DNA of 64,000 nucleotides from Asterias amurensis (Eukaryota; Echinodermata; Asteroidea; Forcipulatida; Asteriidae), in the NCBI RefSeq assembly GCF_032118995.1, contig NC_092668.1, positions 13,619,501 through 13,683,500 of the forward strand. Reading direction: 5' to 3'. Shown here piece by piece: positions 46,301 to 57,100 of this stretch; the stretch's first letter is position 1, and every line of letters starts with the position of its first letter. The translations under genes were made by a program, and so were the position numbers. The notes below the pieces were generated by a model. It searched no databases, had not been told where the DNA came from, and was given only the letters and a program-made list of their open reading frames with translations.

Positions 46301-49173
46301 GCGTATCAAAGCATGCATTATTTTTGTTCCATTTTCAATGAATTATAAAACCAATTAAGTTGCACGTTATAATGGCTTACAAGGTGCTGCGTCGTATTCA
46401 GCAGCCACTGCCAGAAGTGTCATTGAGTACTTTTACATTCAAAACACAACACAAGGGACCTACAGCTTTACGTCCCATCCCGAGGACGAAGCCATACTGG
46501 TCAAGGGTCTTGCTTAAGGACACAAGTGTCCGGCCCGGACGTTAACCCACACTCTGCTGATCAGAAACACCAGAGCTTGAGTTCAGTGAGCTTGACCGTT
46601 CAGCCAGGACATGCCACCAGCAGAGAAAAAAGCTTCGAGTGAAGGAACTCACGTGAAACTGGACAATGCAGTGAGAAGCCCACTACTGCGTCTGCTAGCC
46701 GAACCTCTCGGTGTGGACAGCTTCTCCTGGATGTGGAAGTAAGTTCGACGGCGAGTGTACTTCTTCTTCTCACGTTCAATCTTCTCACGGCCTCCGATCT
46801 GCCGATAGAATTCCAGGAGCTCCCCGATCTGTTGACAGAAGTCAGGTATGGTGAATAAAATCTGTTAAGGCTACTGTCTTTACCCGAAAAAGGTTTTATC
46901 GGGACCACCACAAAACACTTGCATTTTGACAGGAGCGTGCTAAACAATATTTAAGCGCACTTTAAACCACTCCTTTTTTGGAAGACATGCGCACAAAGTG
47001 TTCACTTTTGGGAGCAAATTGCCATAATGGGACAGTCCAGACATTATAAAGTGCCATAAAAATGGGCGATAAAAATGAACCAAATACTTCTCAGAATGGT
47101 ATATAACTTTTCAGAAATGATTTTTGTCTTACCCGTTTAGTGTTTTCATTCTCTGGCTCATTCCAAGCTCCGCTGGCTACAAAATCAAACCAAAAAATAA
47201 TTGATGTCAAACTTGATACAAATGCACTTTATCATAATTGCTTCTCTCCACACAGGAGTACAAATGGGTACAGGGACAGGGGAGGGCTAGAAATATTCTT
47301 AGTCATTTAATGCCAAGGACCGGATATAAACACCGGCTTGATTAGCCATATTGGCTTGGGACGGACTTTACTTTTACTTTATCAATAGGAAAAGGATCTT
47401 TAATCCTGAAGCCAGCTGGCCAACTTTGTTTTAAAAAAAACTGACTAGGGATTATAGCTCTTGTCTTTATAAAAAAACCTACCAACTTCCTTGTCGGATA
47501 TACCCGCATCTCTAGACGTCCAGCGGCAGAACCAACATGCCAAGTAGTAGACCTTTTTGGTTGTTATCTTGGCGCTATCGTTAGGGTCTTGAGCAGCAAT
47601 GCTGGTTGCCCGTGTGGACAGAGAGTGCTTGCAGCTTGGGCAGTCCAAACAGTTGGGGCACCTGAGGGGGTCAAGGAGAAATGTCAAGAGTAAACAAAAT
47701 TGGAGAAATTGCATTGAGTACTATTTGAGAACATGCCTGGGCCCAATTTCAAAGAGCCGCTTAGCGGAATTCATTGAATTAAAACCAGAATTTGCAGAGT
47801 GAACTTTCCAGAACAATAACGAGCTCACTGTGTACAAAGCATAAATCAAGCCCAATTTTGGCGAGAGCCTGTTTTAAAAGAGAACTGTAGGTGTGTATGG
47901 CGTAAACATAATGGACAAAAAGTTTCAAATAGGATATTCATGATCAACCATAGAGTTTAAAAAGATTGTAACGTAACCAATTTTCATAATTTTAGGAGAA
48001 GGCGTGGGTCAGTTTTTTATAATTTGAGTACAGGATATACATGTAATGATAGATTTTGAAGCAAAGTGGTGTGTTTTTTCTTCCTACCTATTTCTCTTGA
48101 TCCTAGCCTCAGCTGATGGCATGTTCTCCGAACAATTGGGACAGTAGTGGGAATCCACCTGCGATACAAAAACAATCAAAATATTTCTTTTATACCATCA
48201 TAACAATGGGCCATTCCTGCTTTGTACACAAGTCACTTTGTACCAAAGTCAGAGATTTTAAAAAGTCTGAACTGAACTTTTTGTTAGCCTTTGATTGAGA
48301 AAGACTCTCACTCCGATAGATAGGGTCGGAATGTCAGGCCATTAACTATTTTTTTGCAACAGCTTTCTGTTTTCTGATAACGAGAGATGGTTTTCAAAGT
48401 TGGAAATTCAGAAACTATTGCAAAAACCCCAGAAGAATATACCCTGGCAGCCTGGCCTGGGGCCTGGGCGGGGTATGAAGTAACTGACATGCATACACAG
48501 TAAAATAGACCGGAGATGGTGGACTGTACACTCATGATGGAAGAAGACTAGCTAGGTTGTTGTTACAACAAACCTTTGTGTGTTTTTCAAATTGATTTCA
48601 ATTTGTTGTTGTTGATATACAATATTATGTGATTGTGAATGTGACACAATAATCAATGAAAAATCAATAATTTACATTTATATTGAATATATAAATGTAA
48701 ATTATTGATTTGTTATTGATTATTTTGATACACAAATCAAGCAGATCCAGTTTCAATTACAATACAGTGTTTTTGTTTCTATATGATTTTTCGATACATT
48801 TTTTCAGATAATAACAGGGCAAAAGTTTTCCTAAAATATCAATTAGAAAGCAATGTGTGAGCACATTTTTAAAAAATCGAATAGTCCCTAAAAAAAATTG
48901 TTAAATAAATTCAACCCCCAGCATTGCCCAGGAAATGAGAAAGAACACGTACGTCTACGTGTATCCAATTCCAAATGTAACTATAGATTAATTTGTAACC
49001 TCAAATAGTCCCACTAAATATAAATTATCCACAGTCATACATACCTCGTGTGAAACACAACGACCGCATCTTAACTTCAAGCAGTGTTTACAAAAGTAAA
49101 GTTTGATGATAGGGGAGCTAAGACCACACGAACATACGATTTGCAGCCGGTTCGACTGCAAAAGCGTCGCCAT
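43393..49173 (-). CDS. DCTN4: Dynactin subunit 4 (p62), complete, 12 exons
   Basis: Exons, 5' to 3' on the minus strand: 49173-49045, 48158-48088, 47661-47483, 47176-47133, 46828-46653, 46220-46108, 45699-45590, 45229-45156, 44702-44540, 44355-44255, 43892-43814 and 43533-43393. All junctions are GT-AG, all phases agree, and the total is 1380 nt: 459 residues plus TAA. Human p62 is 460. p62 sits in the pointed-end complex of dynactin and helps dynein adaptors bind. The N-terminal Cys-rich region shows C28-x2-C31, C36-x2-C39, C49-x2-C52, C68-x2-C71, C74-x2-C77 and C109-x2-C112. [11 protein letters not shown] and RWTSRDAG match the vertebrate protein. The C-terminus keeps VTINLGPL. W110 stands where I recall Gly in human. 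The neighbouring minus gene lies upstream in the same orientation. Confidence 0.97.
43985..44070 (+). repeat. SINE body fragment in a DCTN4 intron
   Basis: CTCCTAGTGGATGATACCC and ATGCCTACATCCTTATGGAC match the body of the SINE at 9957-10245. An (AAAT)n run is at about 44370-44403. Confidence 0.6.
44773..45000 (+). repeat. Two-copy tandem duplication, about 115 bp, in a DCTN4 intron
   Basis: Both copies contain AATGGTCAGAC/TGG, GGAGGGTTGACTGTGT and CACCACATGATA. The left copy begins close to the exon 44540-44702 acceptor. Confidence 0.75.
45918..46055. mobile_element. Foldback MITE, GGGCCGTGTCCGAAA ends
   Basis: GGGCCGTGTCCGAAA is opposed by TTTCAAACACGGCC, and CAGCTACGGCTAGATC by GATCTAGACGTAGCTG. 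It lies in a DCTN4 intron. Confidence 0.75.
46500..46616 (-). repeat. tRNA-derived SINE, minus strand
   Basis: Minus-strand head GCATGTCCTGGCTGAACGG, then CTCTGGTGTTTCTGATCAGC and AGAGTGTGGGTTAACGTCC, match the 9.0-kb and 62.9-kb SINEs. It lies just before DCTN4 exon 46653-46828. Confidence 0.55.
47736..47805 (+). repeat. Partial GGGCCCAATTTCATAGAGC-family MITE
   Basis: GGGCCCAATTTCAAAGAGCC opens the copy; only this end is clear. It lies in a DCTN4 intron. Confidence 0.45.
48662..48710. repeat. Perfect 21-bp-arm AT palindrome in DCTN4 intron 1
   Basis: Left arm 48662-48682 (AATCAATAATTTACATTTAT plus one base) is the exact inverse of 48690-48710 with a 7-base loop. Imperfect pairing continues outward through AATCAATGAA/TTATTGATT. 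Confidence 0.8.
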
Positions 49174-49177
49174 TTTG
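49164..49177 (-). promoter_or_regulatory. YY1-like AAAATGGCGAC element over the DCTN4 start codon
   Basis: The DCTN4 ATG is embedded in ACAAAATGGCGACGC (minus strand), close to the YY1 consensus AANATGGCGGC often found at start codons of housekeeping genes. Consistent with a short 5' UTR; binding not shown. Confidence 0.45.
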
Positions 49178-49586
49178 TCCCAAAATGAAAACCTGATGAC
49201 AGGCTGTTCGAAACCACTAGAGGGCGCTATCACCAGAAACCAGTGGAACTTTTTAACCCCGCCCACGAAGTAGGAAACTTACTTTTGCGGTGTAAATAGT
49301 CCTTCCCTTGTCTAATTGTGTGGGCGTTTTGCTCTATATTGGGTGCGTTCGTTTAGCTTCCCTGGGTCGAACCCGCAGTGCTCACTCGGGTGAGCCCCCG
49401 ACAGTGACAAGAGCTAATCGAACAATCACACTCGCCCTCTCGTGGTTACGGCATGCACCTCAGGAGTATTGGCTCTGAAAAGAGCGGGTGGTTTGGTCTA
49501 GGCGTTCGAACACCACCAACAATTAGGACACTAACAAAATAAACCACACAAAAAACTCGCTTTAAAATAAAATCCAGCTCACAACT

Positions 49587-49592
49587 TTTATT
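49587..49592 (-). terminator. Candidate poly(A) signal of the upstream minus-strand gene
   Basis: AATAAA on the minus strand, about 1.6 kb past that gene's stop codon (51181-51183) and 414 bases before the DCTN4 ATG. Placing the cleavage site here would make the two minus-strand genes closely head-to-tail. Confidence 0.35.
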
Positions 49593-49824
49593 TCTTGAGT
49601 AAGTAATTCTTCAAACATGTAATAAAAAAGTACAAGTAATATTAAAAACAGTCAGCCTGCAGCAATAGTAGTGACTAATAAGCCAAGAAAGAACAAAGTT
49701 TAAAAAAAAATCATTTCAAATAAGTATTTCTTTCATCATCATTCACTCATCTTCGTCTTCAAATATTGCGACATTCCACAAAAAAATCCTCTACCATCTT
49801 GGGCAAAAAAGTCAAAGGGCCTTA

Positions 49825-50033
49825 GGTCGAATTCACAAAGAGTTAGGACTTGTCCTAACTTAGGACTAGTCCTGTTCCTAACTAAGGACTAGTCCTAGGA
49901 GATACAAAAAACGTAGGCTATGGCTCGTTCTAAGCTAGGACGAGAGTTAGGACGAGAACTCATCCTAAGTTAGGACGAGAACTCGTCCTAACTCCAGATA
50001 AAACTAACATTAACTCTTTGTGAAATCCATCCC
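49825..50033. mobile_element. Foldback MITE, TTTCACAAAGAGTTAGGACTAG family, copy 3
   Basis: It starts GTCGAATTCACAAAGAGTTA, has repeated CTAAGTTAGGACGAGA motifs and ends TTAACTCTTTGTGAAATCC. It probably lies in the 3' UTR of the minus-strand gene. Confidence 0.75.
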
Positions 50034-50798
50034 TTGTCACACAAGGCTCTTTTTTCAGGCAACTTGGAGCCAACTAACTACAAGGGCATGCTACAGGACC
50101 ATTTTGGCAACACAGTAGTTATTCTCAAAAAAATGTCTAACGAGCAACAAGAACAATATGTGAATGACTTTTCTTCTTGAAAATTGCCAGCTAAAATGTG
50201 AAAATAATGTAGAAAGACACCTCATTAAGATAAAAAGTTTAAAAGACAACTAATTTTCCAGTTGTTTTTTTTCTCCAAAACTAGTGCCGTCAGTGTCCAA
50301 GCAATGGCGGCCCAATACTTGCTGACTCAATGGTGCTATATTTTTCTGTTTTCCACTCTTGTGTGAAAACTAAACTTATAAATGTACATTGGTTTATAAA
50401 CATTATTTTAGGAAAAGTGCCTCTGGTGTTTAAACTGAAGTATTCATTTTGAAAACAGTGGGTTTTGGTTACCTCTGAATTGCTGGTAAAAAACACCTCA
50501 TGTCACAACGATAAATCTGTTAAAAAAAGTACAAACAACATGCTTGAAGCTATAAAATATTACAAATCTCTTCTGAGTATAAAGTTAAACATATTTTTAA
50601 AGTTACAAAAATAATTTGTAAACAATCTGAGTAAAAAATGTGATAAAAAATAAAAAAAAGTACACAAAGCTGCACGAAAGAGCGCAATCCTCCTATACCA
50701 TAGAGAAATATAATACATGTTACTATTAGTACTAACTAGGATTACAAACCTGGTTATAGTTTTATTAGTTCAGGTGTGGTCTAACCCTACTGTTTGAC

Positions 50799-50972
50799 CA
50801 GGGCCCAATTTCATAGAGCTGCTTAAGCAGAAGTAGTATTGCTTAACAGTTTTCTGCTAAGCAGAAATGAGCAGCATACCAGTCACAAATTGTACAGATA
50901 TGTAACTTAGCACGTTGGCTTGTAACCTGACTTGCTTTTTGTGCTTAAGCAGCTCTATGAAATTGGGCCCTG
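50799..50972. mobile_element. Foldback MITE, GGGCCCAATTTCATAGAGC family, best-preserved copy
   Basis: CAGGGCCCAATTTCATAGAG at the left and CTCTATGAAATTGGGCCCTG at the right are exact inverses, with CTGCTTAAGCA motifs inside. A second, degraded copy follows at about 50990-51130. Confidence 0.85.
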
Positions 50973-51180
50973 GTTAAAGTTTACAATCAGAGGGCCCAAC
51001 ATAGGGCGCTGCTTAAGCAGAAAAGCTGACCAACACTTTGCTTACCAGAACAAGGTTACCAGCCAAACTACCCTGTCACATTTACTATTTGTGACTGGTA
51101 TCCTGTTCCTTTTTGCTAAGCAGAAAATCAGAAAAATATTTGTTGAACTCCAACCATGTCTCATTCTCTTGCCGTCTTGC

Positions 51181-54100
51181 TTAGATCAAGGGATGATCCA
51201 CAATCCATCTGCGTTCCCAGTTACCATGACGCTCCAACATGGCTTCTCTCAGGTCGTGCTCAGGGCTGCGCTTGCTCACACCTATAGAAACCAACGAAAC
51301 AAGACACATTAAAGATAATCTGTTATGTAAAATTTGATTTTTAGGATAAATATTTTAGAACTTGGGAGACTTCTCTACCCGGGCGGAAGGTAGGAAATCC
51401 ACCAGGACTAATACTTTAGCTTAGTCGATCGAAGGGATGTCTGGTTATTAACTTCACTGCCTAGGAGCGAGTGATTTCTCAACATTGATAAAATGCAAGT
51501 TGTTATTCTCACCAGACGGGATGTCTTCTACTTGTCCGTAAGGAGGGAGAAAAGTCCGGGAATGATCAAGACATCCTCCGCTTGTCCACTCAGCAGACAG
51601 CTCCGTCATTTTCCCTGCCACACTCTGCTGGTTTAGGGGTGTGGCGTAGACTTTCACCTGGGTGACATTCTTGTTGTATAACATCACAACCTTTAAGTAT
51701 GAGTGGAACCAAATATAAGATAAAGAAATGGGCAGGAGGCTGGTCTATCATGCTCGTGCTAAGCTGAAATGGATGCTTAGCAAAACATACAGGAAATAAT
51801 AGAATTATGTCACTTTCCCTGTGTGGGTGATTGCCAACCTATGAACGTTTGGAAATAGTTAAGATAATTTTTTTCTTTTGGGGATCATCAACTATTTTGA
51901 GACCGTCATAATCTTGAGATCGCGCTCTTTCGACAGATGGTACATTTAATTTTCTATGTGGTTAGCTAAAGAAGCAACCCATTAATTTTTGAGGGTTGTT
52001 GCTGGTAGTTTGAGTACATTATGACGGCCGCAAAGGCGAGGGATGCCAGGAGGGAGTTCATTTCTCAGACCACCACGAACTAATGATAGATTATTAATGT
52101 ATATGACAACTTTCCATACCTTGAGAGGTTCTTTCAGAATGTCCAACTCAGCAACGTCATGCACCCAGACCGTTACGACACCTGAGGCGTGGATTGCGTA
52201 TAACTTCTGCATGAGCTCGTTGACCGGTGAGGGGTTATTGACTTCGGAGTACAGACGCTCTTTGACGCTTCGCTTTGGGTCTGGACGGTAGAGGGCTTCT
52301 ATGGTTGGGACTATGAGAAGAAAAAGGAAGTAATTGAGGTTTTATTACAATATCAGAGGAAAGACGTGTAGACGTGTAACTGAAATTACCTTTAGTGTAA
52401 AGACAACAAAACTAGTGGAAACAAGAATAACAATAATATTGCGTTCTTTCCTAAGGCCAGTGATTGTCATCTATAGGCCAACATTTGGTGTCAAATAACA
52501 GAAATGATGAAGAGCAGAGGGAAAGTCCGCCTGTTTCTTATTTGATTTCTCGAGATATATCTCAATTTTTATGATTCAAAGTTGGTTTCATAATAACGAT
52601 TAACACTTTCCTTATTACATTATGAATAAACACCTGCGAAATTTTGAGGATATTTTTGTCAGAAAACTCACAGGTCCACTAAACCACTAAACTGTTCGGT
52701 CCTCAATACCTTTTGTTAAGATAAACAAAAGATCTTATTGAAGACCGCTGTTCCCCAAACTGGACAAGCCTGAGTTTGTAATGGGCAAACTTGGGCTTGC
52801 TTTTAATGGGCGATTAACAGTATGAATTCAATGCCTTTCCTTAAACTACAAACTTGATACCACTTGACTTACCCATGAGTGAGAACAAGGGTGTCTTGTC
52901 GATGCAGTGATTGCGGCAGGCCGGGATCTTCATCTTGTTATTGGTCCTGACGTAGAAATTGGTCTGGTCTTGTTGCTCCAGGAAACCGAAGGGAACCCAG
53001 TGAAGGAAGTTGTTGCAGTGTTTAACTTTATCTTCGTAGAAAGAACCTTTCAAAATCGAAAACAACAAATGGAAAGTTAGAAGTCGGTAAATCGTCGCAT
53101 TAGTGTAAAAATGTTGCACTTTGATTATTGCAAATGTGTATATCTCGCATGAACGTACTCCATGCAAAAACTTTGTATCTTGGCACATCTTTTTATTTCT
53201 TTTTAATAATTAATTCTGGTTGTGAAGCCACAGATTCTCAGAAAAGCTAAACTTAATCACTGTGCTCCCCAAGAATTAAAAATATAAAAAAAGACAGGGA
53301 AGGAAGTTCCAGTTTTGGATGTGGGAAGAAACCCCAAAAGAATATGCATTCTTCATTAAAAAACAAAATTGTTGATCGTCCCCGCCCAACCGTTTAAGAC
53401 CCCGACCCCATTTTTTTCCATTTTTTTTTTCTTCATAAAAACAACCTTTTCAGCTGATATTTTTTTTAAAATGTACAGGTTTGAAAAGATGTTTAAGAAG
53501 GTTTTTATTCATGTTGGCAAAGCAAGAACAATTCTTCAAATATTTACTTGGGCTACACTGTGCTTAGTCTGTAACAGCTTTATGGGAATTCCGATAAAAG
53601 GCGGGCGTGCATGATCTGGGTATGTCATTCTTAACATTGGCCAATCACAGGCGCGATTGAGAATGACCTATTACTGCTAGCAATCATGCTACGTCCGTGT
53701 CTGTGGTTGTGTAGTGTCTCATTTGAGTTGTGTATGGTTGTGTATATTCCCATTGACTTGTGTTTGGTTGTTAATTTTCTTTTCGTTATTGCACGACAGG
53801 TGCAGCACGCTCGTTAGAGCGTGCCATGATTACGTAAGGTTTCCTTTCACATTCTCCCTTAAAACGGGGCGTTTTCAGCTTAGCAATCACTCTCGGTAGA
53901 GCAACTTACCTCGCTACACACTCAATCGTCCGTTCTCTATGCTCTAATCTTATAATACCGTACACAACAAATTAGAAGATGAATCCTGAGGCTTCGAATG
54001 AAGACATACTTTTGGCAATACAAACCTTGTCAAGCAGTATAGACACCAAAGTGGAGTCTGCAATCAAGAAACAACGGACATCAGCTGAAATTGAGTATGA

Positions 54101-57100
54101 ATTTAAGAGCATCGGAAACAAAGTCCAGTTTCGACATACTGAAAAACTCAATGCTCTGGTAGAATCGGCCATTGCATCAATAAAAGTTGGAGACCTTAAC
54201 TCCGGATTGGGTCTACTTAGTTCAGTTATAGAGCTGAATAAACAACGCCAGAAGCTTATCAAGGTTGCAGATAGATCTACACAAGGCTGGGCAACCGTTA
54301 AAGAATACATCACGGACGAGTTGGCAGATGACTCCGGAGACGAAAAAAGACTGAAAAAGGCCGAAAAGTCTGCTGCATCCAAAAAGGCCGAGCTCAAGAA
54401 ATCTAAGGTGAAGCCCACTCGTCCTTCCCAGTTCAGCCATGGAGCCCCATCTCGTGCTCCTTATTCTTTTCGTCCTTTCGCCCCCAGTCATTTCAGCAGC
54501 CCATACCGACCAGAGAGTCGCACCTGCTTCCAGTGCGGCATTACTGGACACGTCCGGACCAGTTGCCCTTCCCTACGTGCACTACGACAACCACGAAGAC
54601 TGCAAACTCCAGCCACCGGACTCTCAGACACATCCGGCCATTAGAAACTGGGAATCGGCTGAAGGCGATTTACCCGGTCACATGCCCACAGGCGTAAAAG
54701 GTAAACTTAAACCTTGTATTTCATTCTGGAGAAATGTTCTCAAAGCAAGCCCCTTTGTATTAGATGTTATAGAAACAGGTTATAAGATTCCGTTTTATTT
54801 AGAACCACCACCCATTGTTTTGAAAAACAATAAGTCCAGCCTAAACCACGCCCAGTTTGTTGAGACCGCCATTTCCGAATTGATCACAAAAAGATGCATT
54901 GTAGCATTAGACTCGCCGCCATATTGCTGTAACCCTTTAACCGTTGCAGAAGGTAAAAAGCTGCGCTTGGTTTTAGATTTGCGGCATCCGAACCATTTCA
55001 TTTGGAAATCAAAGTTCAAGTACGAAGACCTCGCCCATATCGCTCCAGCACTTGACAGTAACCAGGTGTATTTTTCTTTCGACCTTGAATCTGGATATCA
55101 CCACGTAGAAATATTTCCGCCACATCAAAATACTTGGGTTTTTTCCTGGCATCATTGCGATAACCATGTTAGATATTACATGTTTACTGCCCTTCCATTT
55201 GGATTAAGCAGCGCATGCCACCTTTTTACTAAGCTAACAAGGCCGCTAGTGTATTTTTGGCGCTCTCAGGGTATTATTTCTTTCATGTACATTGACGACG
55301 GTCTTATAATTTCATCAGACCATGCTTCAGCGCAAAGTAGCAAAAATATAGTGCGAAATACCATCAACAATAGCGGCTTTGTTCCTAGTAAAACAAAATG
55401 CATATGGGAACCCACCGAAGAAATACAATACTTGGGTCTCATCATTGATTCCAGGAATTTGCTGTTTCGCATACCACAGAAGAAACTGTACAAACTTCTG
55501 TCAACGATCTCTGCAATTTTTACGGCACACAAAGCCAACAATTGCGTACCAGTTAAACAGCTGGCATGTTTCACGGGTCAAGTGATCTCGATGTCCCTAG
55601 CATTGGGCCCCATTGCTAGATTAATGACTCGTGACTCATATAGATCAATCGAATCAAGTGATTCCTGGAATCAATCGATAAAGTTACGCAACGACACTGT
55701 AGCTGAACTCGAATTCTGGGCCCAAAACATCGTTTCTCTTAACGGCTTTTCCATCAGACTCAGGCTTGTCCCATCTATGACCATTTATTCAGATGCCAGT
55801 GATGTAGGTTACGGCGGATATGTTGAAAACCAACCAAATCTCAAGATTCAAGGAAACTGGTCACAATCAGAAAAACGTAAAAGCTCAACTTGGCGCGAAC
55901 TAGCAGCGGTCCTTAACTTACTCTTAGAACTTCAACACGTGGTTTCCCACAAAACTATCAAATGGTGTACTGACAATTCAAACGTGCCAAAGATAATCAC
56001 GCGTGGTAGTGTCAAACCCGATCTACATAACATTGCATTGTCAATATATACTTTGTCTAAGAAACACGATTTCATCCTAATTCCTGAGTGGTTACCTAGA
56101 AATGAGAACAAACTCGCTGATAAGATAAGCAAATCTAAAGATTTTGATGATTGGGCAATTGATTCTGTGTCATTCAATCTCATAGACAATCTTTGGGGAC
56201 CCCACTCAATAGATCGCTTTGCCTCACCTCACAACGCAAAACTCCCCAGGTTCAACGCTAGATTTTGGTGCAAAGCGGTATGCGGCGTAGATGCCTTTTG
56301 CCAAAGCTGGACATCTGAAAACAACTATTTCTGTCCCCCCGTGTCCCTTATTATACAAGTCATTAAACGCATTGTTGCGGTCAAAGCAACAGGCACTCTA
56401 GTAATCCCAAAATGGACAACATCAGCATTTTGGCCCTTCGTCTGCCCAGACGGCATACACCTAGACTATTCAATTGTAGATTGGAAAGTATTGCAAACGT
56501 CATTCAGCCCTTCATCATTGGGTAAGAGCACAGTTTTCCGAAATAATCCCAATTTTTTCATGCTTAGCTTTGAGATACGATTTTTCACAATCGTTCAGAT
56601 CTTCGAACATGGGGTTTTGTCTTTCTCCTCTCGGCATCTGCCCTGAATGTGCCGTTCACGCATAAAAAACTTATATTTTTCTTATAAACAGTCGGTCAAA
56701 AATTGTTGACGAAGCGACGATTGCGTATGATTGAAAGATATGATTGTATATAACAATGCAGTTGATTGCAATTGGGCTAATTGTAGCCGATGCCGATTTG
56801 TGTGCATCACCGTAATGGATGGTTTTTTATAACCAGTATGGGAATCACCTTCGATTTTTCCTCAGATGATATTATTGCATGCATGCCTTTTTGCTTTACC
56901 CTTTCTTTGGCGTTCTCTAAATACTATGCGAGGCGAGCAGCTCCGCCATTACAATGTTCACCAAAACATTACGTTTGTGTTGTTTTTCTTTGTCTATTCT
57001 TTAACTTTACATGAGGTAAATTTAGAAAAGAAAATAATTTTCTAACGTAAGAATGGAGTAAGAAAGTTAATTTTCTTTTCGTTATTGCACGACAGGTGCA

